This document shows, one piece after another, positions 1-8,941 of a stretch of DNA of 64,000 nucleotides. The notes under the pieces are model-generated. The model did not search any database. It saw nothing but the letters and a program-made list of their open reading frames with translations, and was not told the DNA's origin. The position numbers were made by a program, and so were the translations under genes. Each line of letters begins with the position of its first letter. The first letter of the stretch is position 1. Source of the DNA: Thalassospira xiamenensis M-5 = DSM 17429 (GTDB lineage: Bacteria; Pseudomonadota; Alphaproteobacteria; Rhodospirillales; Thalassospiraceae); the NCBI RefSeq assembly GCF_000300235.2, contig NZ_CP004388.1, positions 1,593,501-1,657,500 of the forward strand, written 5' to 3'.

Positions 1-276
1 AGCTATGTGATGTTTGAATTGCGCATTCCCGCCGCCGAAATTGCCGACTTGCCGCAAAATCGCATCCCGCCCGACTGGCGCGCCGAACCGGCCCCGCCAT
101 CGACCGCCGAAATCGGCGATGCGTGGCTTGATGAGGGGGCTGGTCTGGCACTTGCCGTGCCCAGTGTTGTGATTCCGGGGGAGCGGAATTATCTGCTGAA
201 CCCGAAACACCCGTTATTTTCCAGCACGGTCAAAAACGCGACCGAACTTGATTTCACGCCAGATCCGCGACTATAG
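1..276 (+). CDS. RES-domain protein, C-terminal part only
   Basis: The reading frame is open from the first base of the window, so the gene begins upstream and only about 91 C-terminal residues are present. The segment PSVVIPGERNYLLNPKHP followed by a terminal FTPDPRL is the conserved end of the RES domain. Members of this family characterised as toxins are NAD+-degrading or ADP-ribosylating partners of Xre-type antitoxins. The cognate antitoxin would lie upstream, outside the window, so a toxin-antitoxin role is inference. The gene converges on the YdiJ-type gene with only 22 bp between the two stops and no obvious hairpin there. The in-frame GTG at 7 and ATG at 10 are internal codons. Confidence 0.75.
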   Translation, partial: SYVMFELRIPAAEIADLPQNRIPPDWRAEPAPPSTAEIGDAWLDEGAGLALAVPSVVIPGERNYLLNPKHPLFSSTVKNATELDFTPDPRL

Positions 277-298
277 CAAATGGGGCGAGTACGGTTTT

Positions 299-3200
299 TC
301 AGACCAACTCCGCCAGATACTCCACCGGATGTTTCGGCTTCGCACCCTCAAATCGCGCAACCTGACAACGACACGAATAGCCGGTGACGAGCATGTTACC
401 CAAGCCCGTCTGATCGACTTTCTTTTTCCAGCTTTGGTCATAAAGCGCGCGGGATGTTTCCTGATGGCGGGTTTCGTGGCCGTAAACGCCGGCCATGCCG
501 CAGCAGCCGGTTTTCTCGGTCGCGAGTTTGATGCCGAAGGCCTCGAAAATCTTTTGCCATTTGATGCTGACGTCGGGGATTGATGTTTTTTCCGTGCAAT
601 GGGGGAAGAGGGTTGCCGGGGCCGCAACCTCTGCATTCCCGCTGCTTGCGGGCAGGGTAAGGCGGCCTTCCATGATCTCGGCGGCCAGCCATTCATGGAA
701 CAGATGCACGCGGTAATCCGGGCGTTCCGTGCCAAGGCGCTGGGCGTATTCCTGCCGATAGGTCAGGGTTACGCTGGCCTCTATCCCGATCAGGGGTACG
801 CCGGTTTTAGCCAGTCGGCCATAGACGATATCGTTTTGCCGCGCCTGATAATCAAAGCGTTTGAGGAAACCCTTCACATGCAAGGCCTTGCCATTCGGGC
901 GATAGGGCGGCACGAAAACGCGGTAGCCGAGCTTCTGCAGAAGATCGATATGGGCGATGAAGACATCGATGTCATAGTGGCTGGTGAAGCAATCCTGCAA
1001 AAGCACCACGGATTTGGCGCGATCGGCAGAAGAAAGGGCTTCAAGATCGGCCAGTCTGAATTTGCCAATGCCGCGTTTGCGCAGGGCCGAACGCACGCTT
1101 TGGCGGCTGAGTTTCGGCAAATCGGTCAGGCCGATCAGGCTTTTGAAAATCCACGGCAGCGGCGGGATGGATTGCAGGGCATTGAAAAGCAAAGGTGCCT
1201 TTGCCATCAGGGGGGCGATGGTTTCAAGCTGTGCGATCACGTAATCCTTCACCGGGCGTTTGTAACGGGTGTGATAGGCCTCGAGGAACCGTGATTTCAT
1301 TTCCGGGATATCGACCTTGACCGGGCATTGCCCCGCACAGGCCTTGCAGGACAGGCAACCGGCCATCGCATCATAGACATCGTGCGAGAAATCGCGCGCA
1401 TTGATCACGGCGAGGTCCTGATTGCGCGGATCGGTGCCGACCGAAAGCTGCCTTATCCATTCACGGACCAGGCCCGCCCGGCCCTTGGGCGAATGAACGC
1501 GGTCGCGCGTGACCTTGTAGGACGGGCACATCGCATCCATCAGGTCCCAGTTAAAGCAGGCCCCGTTGCCGTTACACCGCGTCGCGTTAAGGTATTCATC
1601 ACGCAGCCTGTCTTCGATCTGGCGGTCAAGCTGGCCACGCATCGGGGCTTCGTCAATCGCGGTGATCGGGGTGTTTTTAGAATAGGGGGAGGCGATCTTG
1701 CCGGGGTTTAATTGTCCTTCCGGATCAAAGGCTTCCTTGATGCGCTTGAGCACATCATAAAGCTCCGGCCCGAAATAGGTTGGGGAATATTCGCCGCGGA
1801 AACCCTTGCCATGTTCGCCCCAGATCAGGCCGTTATATTTTTTGGTCAGGTCAACGACCTTGTCCGACACACGGCGCAGGCGGGCTTCGTCCTGCTCGTC
1901 ACACATATCAAGCAACGGGCGGACATGCAGACAGCCGACATCGACATGGCCAAACATGCCGTAATCAAGCCCCTCGGCATCCAGCAAAGCCCGGAATTCC
2001 GCGATAAAATCGGCAAGGTTTTCCGGTGGAACAGCGGTATCCTCGACAAAGGGGGTCGCGCGGCGCTTGCCTTCAAGATTGCCAAGCAGGCCCACCGATT
2101 TCGCCCGGATCGACCAGATGGCGGCGATTTGGGTGGGGTCGGTTGCCTGCACAAAGCCGATGGGGGCATAATCGGCATCCGGGTTGGCCTCAAGATAGGC
2201 GCGCAGTTCGGCCTGTTTGGCCGCGACGTCTTCGGGGGTTTCGCCAATGAATTCAACGACATTGAAGCCGCGTGTGGGAACAGTACTATCCTCGGTCCCG
2301 AGCAGTTTGCCCAGCAGATGCCAGCTTTCATCCTGCTTTGCCAGTTCCATGACCTTGTCATCGATGCTTTCAATCGCGACCGGGTCAAACTGCACAAGGG
2401 TGCCGACATGGCGAAGCGCACTGTCGAAGCTGTCATAACGCACCACCGTGACCGCCTTGTGCTTTGGCAGCGGAATGACGCGGAGCGTGATTTCCTTGAC
2501 CATGCCAAGGCTGCCCTCCGCCCCGGCGATCAGGAAGCTTAAATTCATATCCCCTTGATCCGAAACGGCTTCCTTGAGGTTATAGCCCGTAAGCCCGCGG
2601 TTCATTTCCGGGAAAATCGCGTTGATCTGATCGCGACGCGGCATGATTTCGTCGTGGATTTTGCGGTAAAGCTGACCGCTGCGGTCATCACGGCCCATGA
2701 TCTCGGCGGCATCAGAAGCACTCATTGCGTGGGTGCGGAAATCGGTGCCGTCGATCAGGACCGTGGTCATGTCATTGATATAATGGCTTGTTTTGCCATA
2801 AATCCGCGATCCCTTGCCGGAGCTATCGGACCCGATCATGCCGCCGATGGTCGCCCGGCTGGCGGTGGAAACGGCGGGTGGGAAGAAGAAACCATGCGGT
2901 TTCAGCCAAGCATTCAGCTGATCAAGCACCACGCCCGGCTCGACATGAACCAGACCCTTTTCGGCATCAAAACCCAGTATGTTATTGAGATGCTTGGATG
3001 TATCGAGCGTGATGGTGGTGTTGAGAGACTGGCCATTGGTGCCGGTGCCACCACCGCGCGGGGTGATTTTGACCTCGCTAAATTCCTCGCGCCCGGCAAG
3101 TTCCATCACAACGTTGATATCATTGCGGTTTTTTGGCTGCAGGACGGCGGTTGGCATCACCTGATAGACGCTGTTATCGGTGGCATTGATCAGGCGGGAC

Positions 3201-3385
3201 GGGAAATCGGCATGGATTTCACCGGCAAATTTGCCTTCTTTTTCAAGGGTTTTGAGGAAACCGAGCGTCAGACTGTCAAGCGACCGATCCGGGGTCAGAA
3301 CCGGCAGGCGGTTGAAGCGCGAAAAGCTGCGGGGGGCGGGTTTTGGCGCGGGTGTCGGCTTGGCGGTCGGGGCGGGCACGGTCAT
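299..3385 (-). CDS. ydiJ: YdiJ-type FAD-binding / Fe-S dehydrogenase (D-2-hydroxyacid type)
   Basis: The 1028-residue protein matches the roughly 1018-residue YdiJ family, a fusion of a GlcD-like FAD-linked oxidase and a GlpC/GlcF-like Fe-S subunit. It probably oxidises a D-2-hydroxyacid such as D-2-hydroxyglutarate at the membrane. The N-terminal 20 residues are Pro/Ala-rich and dispensable-looking. The FAD (PP-loop) motif ITPRGGGTGTNGQS lies at about residues 107-120. Two Cys clusters follow in the middle: CNGNGACFNWDLMDAMCP and CLSCKACAGQCPVK, typical 4Fe-4S sites. A GCCGMAG motif and a C-terminal SCRCQ complete the CCG-type domain. The gene stands alone. Its 390-bp upstream region is AT-rich and holds a perfect inverted repeat. 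The family is clear; the substrate is inferred from homologues. Confidence 0.9.
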   Translation of the reverse strand: MTVPAPTAKPTPAPKPAPRSFSRFNRLPVLTPDRSLDSLTLGFLKTLEKEGKFAGEIHADFPSRLINATDNSVYQVMPTAVLQPKNRNDINVVMELAGREEFSEVKITPRGGGTGTNGQSLNTTITLDTSKHLNNILGFDAEKGLVHVEPGVVLDQLNAWLKPHGFFFPPAVSTASRATIGGMIGSDSSGKGSRIYGKTSHYINDMTTVLIDGTDFRTHAMSASDAAEIMGRDDRSGQLYRKIHDEIMPRRDQINAIFPEMNRGLTGYNLKEAVSDQGDMNLSFLIAGAEGSLGMVKEITLRVIPLPKHKAVTVVRYDSFDSALRHVGTLVQFDPVAIESIDDKVMELAKQDESWHLLGKLLGTEDSTVPTRGFNVVEFIGETPEDVAAKQAELRAYLEANPDADYAPIGFVQATDPTQIAAIWSIRAKSVGLLGNLEGKRRATPFVEDTAVPPENLADFIAEFRALLDAEGLDYGMFGHVDVGCLHVRPLLDMCDEQDEARLRRVSDKVVDLTKKYNGLIWGEHGKGFRGEYSPTYFGPELYDVLKRIKEAFDPEGQLNPGKIASPYSKNTPITAIDEAPMRGQLDRQIEDRLRDEYLNATRCNGNGACFNWDLMDAMCPSYKVTRDRVHSPKGRAGLVREWIRQLSVGTDPRNQDLAVINARDFSHDVYDAMAGCLSCKACAGQCPVKVDIPEMKSRFLEAYHTRYKRPVKDYVIAQLETIAPLMAKAPLLFNALQSIPPLPWIFKSLIGLTDLPKLSRQSVRSALRKRGIGKFRLADLEALSSADRAKSVVLLQDCFTSHYDIDVFIAHIDLLQKLGYRVFVPPYRPNGKALHVKGFLKRFDYQARQNDIVYGRLAKTGVPLIGIEASVTLTYRQEYAQRLGTERPDYRVHLFHEWLAAEIMEGRLTLPASSGNAEVAAPATLFPHCTEKTSIPDVSIKWQKIFEAFGIKLATEKTGCCGMAGVYGHETRHQETSRALYDQSWKKKVDQTGLGNMLVTGYSCRCQVARFEGAKPKHPVEYLAELV

Positions 3386-3777
3386 GATGTCTCTCTGGGC
3401 TTTTTTGCGGCGCGGGCGGCGTTATTTTCCCCATTTGACAGGAGGCCGATTAAATAGACAAATTTAAAATTCCGAACGATTATTCATTTTTAGTGAATAA
3501 TCCGATTTTTCAACCCGGTCGGTGGCCCTATGCCGAACGTGCCGAGGGGGCAAAAAAGGGCTCCGGCGTCGGTTTTGTTAAGGTCGTATTATATGATTAT
3601 AATGAATTTAGTATAAATTATACCATCGTTTTGGCGCGCAAATGGTCCCGATCCATCAGGAAAACGGCGGTGTTCATGGCTTTGAGGCACCACCGGTGCG
3701 GGAAATTATAAAAGTCTTATCATATGATTTTTGTTGATGCTGTCTGAGCCACATTTCCGCCCCGGTATTCGCCTGGG
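3386..3777. other. Intergenic region, AT-rich promoter zone of the ydiJ-type gene
   Basis: This 392-bp gap separates the start of the ydiJ-type gene from the end of the ABC operon. It is strikingly AT-rich between about 3450 and 3640, in contrast to the surrounding coding DNA. Besides the inverted repeat at 3478-3502 it holds runs such as GTATAAATTATACC near 3610. A short plus-strand open frame (3493-3711) has no ribosome-binding site or recognisable product and is not called. Confidence 0.5.
3478..3502. promoter_or_regulatory. Perfect 9-bp inverted repeat upstream of ydiJ-type gene
   Basis: The arms GATTATTCA and TGAATAATC are perfectly complementary with a 7-base spacer, about 93-117 bp upstream of the YdiJ start. 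The symmetry and AT-rich setting suggest an operator for a dimeric regulator of this dehydrogenase gene. No regulator gene is adjacent, so this is inference from symmetry alone. Confidence 0.45.
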
Positions 3778-4572
3778 TCACGCCATCGCCGGTTCCGGCG
3801 TATCGGCCCGCACCGATTCATCGTGCATCAGCGACAGGATGGTTTTTTTGTAATGCATGAATTCTGGCGAGGTCAGGGCATCGATGCTGCGCGGGCGGGG
3901 AATGTCGATGGCAAGCGACTTTTTGATCTTGCCGGGACGTGCGGTCATGACATGGACCTCGTCGCCCAGGAATATCGCCTCGTCAATGTCATGGGTGATG
4001 AACAGCACGGTTTTGCGGCGGCTTTGCCAGACGTCAAGCAGCAGTTCCTGCATCAGCTGGCGGGTCTGGCTATCGAGCGCGCCAAACGGTTCATCCATCA
4101 GAAGAATGCGCGGATCATTGGCAAGCGCACGGGCCAGTGCCACACGCTGGCGCATCCCGCCCGAAAGTTCCTTGGGATATGATCCCTCGAACCCGGTCAG
4201 GTGAACCGCGCGGATCAGATCATCGGCAATGTCTTCGCATTCGGATTTCGGCAGTTTTTTAAGCTGCGGCCCGAACATGATGTTTTCGCGCACGGTCAGC
4301 CACGGAAACAGGGTGTAGCTTTGAAACACCATACCCCGGTCGGCCGACGGCCCGGCAATCGGCTGGCCATCAAGCGCCATCGTGCCCGACGTCGGGACCT
4401 CCAGCCCCGCCACCAGTCGCAACAGCGTTGATTTGCCACAGCCCGACGGGCCGACAATCACCGAAAACGTATCATGGGCAACCGAAAGTGACACATCATC
4501 AAGGGCCAGAACCGGCGGCTTTCCCTTGGGCTCGAAACGGACGGTGATGTCAGAAAGGGTGAGCATGCTCAT
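3778..4572 (-). CDS. ABC transporter ATP-binding protein, nitrate/sulfonate/taurine type
   Basis: This 264-residue ATPase energises import through the permease encoded just upstream. Walker A GPSGCGKST is at residues 41-49, the Q-loop is in FQSYTLFP, the signature motif is LSGGMRQRVALARAL, Walker B is ILLMDEP, and the H-loop is in FITHDIDEA. The length and the FQSYTLFPWLTVREN stretch are typical of the SsuB/TauB/NrtD group. The start at 4572 is chosen because AAGGA lies about 8 bases upstream. An open frame continues another 119 codons upstream through a repetitive intergenic segment, which I read as non-coding. It is the last gene of the operon ureohydrolase - binding protein - permease - ATPase. 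Confidence 0.92.
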   Translation of the reverse strand: MSMLTLSDITVRFEPKGKPPVLALDDVSLSVAHDTFSVIVGPSGCGKSTLLRLVAGLEVPTSGTMALDGQPIAGPSADRGMVFQSYTLFPWLTVRENIMFGPQLKKLPKSECEDIADDLIRAVHLTGFEGSYPKELSGGMRQRVALARALANDPRILLMDEPFGALDSQTRQLMQELLLDVWQSRRKTVLFITHDIDEAIFLGDEVHVMTARPGKIKKSLAIDIPRPRSIDALTSPEFMHYKKTILSLMHDESVRADTPEPAMA

Positions 4573-4619
4573 GATGTTATCCTTGATATGTTCGGGAAGC
4601 GGGCACCCGGTTGCACGGG

Positions 4620-4829
4620 GCAGCGTAAAGGAGGGCCGGGTTTGTCGTTCGGGGCTTGCAAGAGGCAGCGTAGAACGAGCGCTTGAGGTTTGGGCGTTGC
4701 GGGTTCGGTCGCCGGGTGGGGAGTGCTGCCTTCGCCCTGCAATCGGCAGCATAGATCGGGGCCGGGTTTGTTGCGCGGGCTTTGCGGGAGGCAGCGTATA
4801 GCTCTTGGTCAAGGCTTGGGCGTTGCCGT
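4620..4829. repeat. Two imperfect direct repeats between ABC permease and ATPase genes
   Basis: Two copies of about 84 bases (about 4620-4704 and 4746-4829) repeat with a period of 126 bp. Shared blocks include GGCCGGGTTTGT, GGCAGCGTA and TTGGGCGTTGC. They occupy most of an unusually long (368-bp) gap inside an otherwise compact operon. The minus-strand frame through them stays open and joins the ATPase frame, but the ribosome-binding site supports a start after the repeats. They could be a processing or attenuation region, or relics of a small duplicated element. Confidence 0.5.
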
Positions 4830-4940
4830 GCTGCGGGTGGGTGCTGATGCCGTTTTGGGGGCATCTGCTGTGCGCGTTGCTGCTTGTGCTTCTGATGGGG
4901 CGTGTCACGGTGCATGTGCGGGTTTCCATTCTGCATGGCC

Positions 4941-5735
4941 TTAGAAATCCGCAGACCAGGGCAGGAGCTTTTTGCGCAGGACCTTGAAGATGAGATCGGT
5001 GATCAGGCCCAAGATGCCGATGGTAAACACACCCAGCAGGATGACGTCGGTAAACAGGCCGCGCATGGCATTGAGGATCATATAGCCAAGGCCGGTATCG
5101 GCGGCGACGAGTTCTGCCACCACCAGATAGGTCCAGGCCCAGCCCATGGTGACGCGCAGGTTATCCATGACACCGGGCATACAGGCCGGAACCAGAATGC
5201 GGAGCGCCACCTGTTTGCGGTTGGCACCGAGCGTATAGGCGCAGTCAATCAGGTCCTTGGACACACGCGCCGAGACATCGGAAATCAGGATGAGCTGCTG
5301 AAAGAAGGTGCCGAGGAAAATCACCATGATTTTCTGTTCGATGCCGATCCCGACCCAGAGGATCAGAAGCGGTATCAGGGCCGATACCGGGATATAGCGC
5401 ATGAAACCGGTCAGCGGTTCGACCAAGGCCTGCACGGCGCGGAAGCTTCCCATCAGGATGCCGATCGGAACGGCGAAGATGGAAGCAAGGATAAAGCCCG
5501 ACAGAATGACCGAGAGGCTGGCCCCGATATGATGAAACAGCGACAGATTGCCGATGCGCTTGATCGCGGCCTCAATCACCTCGTGCGGGGCGGCAAGGAA
5601 GTCCTTTGGCGTGATGCCGCCATAGGTGAGCAGGCACCAGAGACCAAGGACAAGAGAAACCGAACAGAGCGACAATCCGATAAAGGCGGATTTCGGTATT
5701 TCGGTCTTGGGCGAAAACAGCGATCTGGTCCACAT
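4941..5735 (-). CDS. ABC transporter permease, nitrate/sulfonate/taurine type
   Basis: This 264-residue integral membrane protein belongs to the BPD_transp_1 superfamily, SsuC/TauC/NrtB branch. About six hydrophobic helices are visible, the first in IGLSLCSVSLVLGLWCLLTY. The cytoplasmic coupling (EAA) loop appears as CAYTLGANRKQVALRILVPA, the contact with the ATPase. It lies 54 bp downstream of the binding-protein gene and in the same operon as the ureohydrolase, so the substrate is probably a nitrogenous small molecule. Confidence 0.9.
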   Translation of the reverse strand: MWTRSLFSPKTEIPKSAFIGLSLCSVSLVLGLWCLLTYGGITPKDFLAAPHEVIEAAIKRIGNLSLFHHIGASLSVILSGFILASIFAVPIGILMGSFRAVQALVEPLTGFMRYIPVSALIPLLILWVGIGIEQKIMVIFLGTFFQQLILISDVSARVSKDLIDCAYTLGANRKQVALRILVPACMPGVMDNLRVTMGWAWTYLVVAELVAADTGLGYMILNAMRGLFTDVILLGVFTIGILGLITDLIFKVLRKKLLPWSADF

Positions 5736-5789
5736 GGTGCTTGCTCTTTTATGGTCGTCGTTAGGTGGCGATGTGACGGAAAGTACTGC

Positions 5790-6770
5790 TTACTTCACGA
5801 TGTCAGCGGCAATCAGGCTTGCCGGGTCGGCATCAATGGTAAACAGGCCGCCTTCTTCGCCAAGCGCCTTGGCGTTTTTGATCGTGCCCAGAATGCCGCC
5901 TTCGTTGGCCGGGTCCATGAAGGTCTTGTTCATCGCATCGTCATAGAAAACGATACCGGCACGGGTTTCGGCAAACACCGCCGGGTCTTCAAGCCAGCCG
6001 CCAACACCCTTTGCCATGATTTCATCGGCTTCTTCGACATTGTCCTTCTGCCATGCAATCGCCTTGGACCATGCCCGATACAGGCCTTCCATTGCCGGAC
6101 GGTTTTTTTCAAGCATGTCATTGGTGGTGACCATGATGTCGGTGATCAGGCCCGGAGTTTTGGTGCTGTCGACCAGAACATGACCATGATCGGTATCCTT
6201 GCCACGCGTCAGCCACGGTTCCCACGTCACCGCCGCATCGACCTTTTGCGCGACAAAGGCCGCACCGGCATCGCCGGCCGACATGTTAAGCGCGTTAACA
6301 TCCGAAAGCTTCATCCCGGCGTCTTTCAGAAGGACGCTCAGGAAAAACTGCGAAACCGAGCCCTCGGTAAAGGCGATGGATTTGCCCTTGAGGTCGGCAA
6401 TGGTTTTGATGTCCTTGCCCGCGACAATGCCATCGCCGCCACGTGAATCATCAAGCGCGAACAGATAGGATAACGGGTGTTCGGGGCTGTAGAAGGCCAG
6501 CACCGTATCAATCGTGGTGACGGCAACGTCAATCCGGCCAGCGGCCAGGGCCGGCATGCGGGTTTTGACGTCTTCCATCACGACCAGATCTACATCAAGG
6601 CCTTCTTCTTCAAAGAAACCCTTGTCGCGTGCGATGTAAAGCGGGCCATAACCGACCCATGTGGAATGGGCGATGGTAAGTTCCTGATTGGCCGATGCCG
6701 GGGCCGATAGGCCCCAAACCGTACCAAGGGCGATGGCCGACAGGCACAGTCCTTTGAACAGATGTTTCAT
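5790..6770 (-). CDS. ABC transporter periplasmic binding protein, NMT1/THI5-like
   Basis: The 326-residue protein starts with a Sec signal peptide ending SAPASANQ, then reads LTIAHSTWVGYGPLYIARDKG, the characteristic opening of the SsuA/TauA/NMT1 family of binding proteins. It captures the substrate in the periplasm. Family members bind sulfonates, nitrate, thiamine precursors, urea-like and guanidino compounds, so the fold alone does not name the ligand. The gene sits 83 bp downstream of the agmatinase-family hydrolase, which points to a guanidino substrate. WEPWLTRG near the middle is a common hinge and ligand-pocket motif in this family. Confidence 0.9.
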   Translation of the reverse strand: MKHLFKGLCLSAIALGTVWGLSAPASANQELTIAHSTWVGYGPLYIARDKGFFEEEGLDVDLVVMEDVKTRMPALAAGRIDVAVTTIDTVLAFYSPEHPLSYLFALDDSRGGDGIVAGKDIKTIADLKGKSIAFTEGSVSQFFLSVLLKDAGMKLSDVNALNMSAGDAGAAFVAQKVDAAVTWEPWLTRGKDTDHGHVLVDSTKTPGLITDIMVTTNDMLEKNRPAMEGLYRAWSKAIAWQKDNVEEADEIMAKGVGGWLEDPAVFAETRAGIVFYDDAMNKTFMDPANEGGILGTIKNAKALGEEGGLFTIDADPASLIAADIVK

Positions 6771-6853
6771 TTCAAGTCTCCGCTGTGAAGTTCACTGATG
6801 ATGTTTTTATGGATGGGGGCTTTGGCCCCCTTTATGGACGTCATTTATGGGCG

Positions 6854-7876
6854 TCATTTATTGTTGGGGTTGCGTGTAGCTGGTGACGTGGCCAGAACAC
6901 AAAGCAGTTCAAACATGATCGAAATGCCAAGCCATGCGGTGCCGCCCGACGGATCAAAGGGCGGGGAAACCTCGACCAGATCAGCCCCGATCAGGTTAAG
7001 GCCATTCAGCGCGCGCACCATGCGCTGTGCCTCCCGGCTGGTGAAGCCGCCGATTTCGGGCGTGCCGGTGCCGGGTGCAAAGGCGGGATCGATGCTGTCG
7101 ATGTCAAAGCTGACATAGGTGGGCTGATTGCCGACGATCTCGCGGGCTTCGCGCATGACGGCATCAATGCCGCGATCTTCGACTTCTTCCATGCGGATGA
7201 TGCGGACCCCTTGGGCAAGGCCCCATTCGACATCCTCGCCATCATACATGGTGCCGCGAATGCCGATCTGAACGACGCGTTTGGGATCAAGATAGCCGTC
7301 CTCAATCGCGCGGCGGAAGGGCGTGCCGTGGGTATAGCGATAGCCGTTGAAATAGCTGTCAAACAGGTCGGTATGGGCATCGAAATGCACCATGCCAAGC
7401 GGCTGATCCGCCCCCAGCGCCTTTAAGATCGGATAGGACACCAGATGATCACCACCCGCCGAAAGGGGTGCGATGTTTCTGGCCTTGAGCGCGCCGATGA
7501 AAGCACAGACCTTATCGAGCGTATCCATGATGTCGGCCGGGTTGACCGGGCTATCGCCGAGATCGGCGACATTGCGCACGGCAAAGGGATTTAACCCCGT
7601 TACCGGATGGCGCGGGCGGATCATGGTGGACAGGTCGCGCAACTGGCGCGGGCCGTGACGCGGACCGGGCCGGTTGGTGGTGCCGCCATCCCATGGCACG
7701 CCCAGAATGGCGATATCGACCTGTTCAAGGGCGGTGTCGGACAGGCCCAGCAACGGCAGGCGCATGAAGGTCGGCACACCGGCAAAACGCGGGATTTCCA
7801 TGGCCGAGGGTGGCTCGAACGTTTTAATTACCGGGCCGGTATGGGGCTTTGCGGTGGGGATGGTGTCGCTTGGCAT
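6854..7876 (-). CDS. Agmatinase-family ureohydrolase (guanidino-compound hydrolase)
   Basis: The 340-residue enzyme belongs to the arginase/agmatinase superfamily, binuclear Mn or Ni hydrolases that release urea from guanidino groups. Metal ligands are all present: His144 in GGDH, Asp166/His168/Asp170 in DAHTD, and Asp258/Asp260 in SFDIDSIDP. The opening [14 protein letters not shown] and the closing [12 protein letters not shown] resemble guanidinobutyrase/guanidinopropionase more than classic SpeB. The start at 7876 is chosen for the upstream GGAG; a longer frame to 7939 lacks a site. Being first in an operon with a complete ABC importer suggests imported substrate rather than endogenous agmatine. 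Guanidine itself is possible, because some members of this superfamily are Ni-dependent guanidine hydrolases. Substrate is inference. Confidence 0.88.
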   Translation of the reverse strand: MPSDTIPTAKPHTGPVIKTFEPPSAMEIPRFAGVPTFMRLPLLGLSDTALEQVDIAILGVPWDGGTTNRPGPRHGPRQLRDLSTMIRPRHPVTGLNPFAVRNVADLGDSPVNPADIMDTLDKVCAFIGALKARNIAPLSAGGDHLVSYPILKALGADQPLGMVHFDAHTDLFDSYFNGYRYTHGTPFRRAIEDGYLDPKRVVQIGIRGTMYDGEDVEWGLAQGVRIIRMEEVEDRGIDAVMREAREIVGNQPTYVSFDIDSIDPAFAPGTGTPEIGGFTSREAQRMVRALNGLNLIGADLVEVSPPFDPSGGTAWLGISIMFELLCVLATSPATRNPNNK

Positions 7877-7975
7877 GTTTTTTCTCCGTGAAGTCCTTGC
7901 ATTCACGTTGCCATAGGGTGACGTGTCCAATAATATCAAACTTCAAGAGTAAACGTCGGAAGTTTCCAACCTATC

Positions 7976-8914
7976 ATGGCGGCCACCGTTCCCCCGTTAA
8001 GCGATGTTGATCTGCGGCAATTGCGGATTTTTCGCGCCATTGTCGAAAGCAACGGCTTTAGTGCCGCGCAGGAACAGCTTGGCCTGTCGCGTTCGACCAT
8101 CAGTGCGCAGATGTCGGCCCTTGAAACGCGGCTTGGCGTTTCGCTGTGTCGGCGCGGGCGGTCCGGCTTTGCCTTAACCGAACATGGGCAGAAGATTTAT
8201 AACGAGGCGATCAAGCTTTTTGCCGCCGAAGACAGCTTTCGCGCCGAGGTCGGCGCGATCCGTGGCAGCCTTGTCGGGGAATTGCGGATTGGTGTTGTTG
8301 ATGCGGTGGTGGAAAACCCCAATTGCGCGCTTGATCTGGCACTGGCGGCGTTTAACGAACGCGCACCCGATGTGCATGTCACGCTTCTGATCGTGTCGCC
8401 CAACCAGATTGAAAATGCGTTGCTTAGTCGGCAGATGGAAGTGGCGATTGTGCCCAACCAGCCGATGAACAGTGCGGTGCAGATGCAGCAACTGTTTTAC
8501 GAGGAACAGCGGCTTTATTGCGGCATGCGCCACCCGCTTTTTGAGCGTGATACCGCGAAAATGCCGATGGAAGATGTGGCGGAGCTTACCTTTGCCAGGC
8601 GGGGTTATTCGGTGGCAACCGCGTTTCAATCGCTTTTCAAACATCCGCCGAGTGCGACGGCCTATGACATGGAGGGGCTGGCGCACCTGATTTTAAGCGG
8701 CCGGTTCGTCAGCTTCCTTCCGACCCATTTCGCCGCCCGGTGGGAAGAACGCGGGGAGATGAAGGCGCTTCGCCCCGATTTCCTCAGCTTCAAGATCGGC
8801 ATGTGCATGGCGCATTTCCCCAATACCGTGCTGTCGCGCATGGCACGTGAGTTTTGCGATTGCCTGAGTGCCGCACACCCGGTTTATGGCGGGGCGAAGA
8901 AGCGGGCGGGGTGA
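7976..8914 (+). CDS. LysR-family transcriptional regulator, divergent from ureohydrolase operon
   Basis: The 312-residue protein has an N-terminal winged helix-turn-helix (about residues 12-70, DLRQLRIFRAIVESNGFSAA then GLSRSTISAQMSALE) and a C-terminal LysR substrate-binding domain. It is transcribed away from the ureohydrolase-ABC operon across a 99-bp gap, the classic arrangement for a LysR activator of the neighbouring operon. The gap contains the AT-rich stretch CCAATAATATCAAACTTCAA, a plausible LysR-binding and promoter zone. The inducer is probably the transported guanidino compound. The gene converges on the solenoid-repeat gene with 27 bp between stops. Confidence 0.9.
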   Translation: MAATVPPLSDVDLRQLRIFRAIVESNGFSAAQEQLGLSRSTISAQMSALETRLGVSLCRRGRSGFALTEHGQKIYNEAIKLFAAEDSFRAEVGAIRGSLVGELRIGVVDAVVENPNCALDLALAAFNERAPDVHVTLLIVSPNQIENALLSRQMEVAIVPNQPMNSAVQMQQLFYEEQRLYCGMRHPLFERDTAKMPMEDVAELTFARRGYSVATAFQSLFKHPPSATAYDMEGLAHLILSGRFVSFLPTHFAARWEERGEMKALRPDFLSFKIGMCMAHFPNTVLSRMAREFCDCLSAAHPVYGGAKKRAG

Positions 8915-8941
8915 CACGCCCGTGTGCCACTTTGCCGTGCG

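Noticed and set aside
599-3457. Several plus-strand ORFs of 120-300 codons opposite the ydiJ-type gene
   Set aside because: They mirror the GC-rich third-position pattern of the real gene and show no known domains.
4573-4929. N-terminal extension of the ABC ATPase by 119 residues
   Set aside because: The extension is repetitive and low-complexity, homologues start at the inner ATG, and a good AAGGA site precedes that ATG.
7877-7975. Guanidine riboswitch upstream of the ureohydrolase
   Set aside because: The gap is only 99 bp, shared with a divergent LysR gene, and none of the conserved riboswitch motifs was visible.
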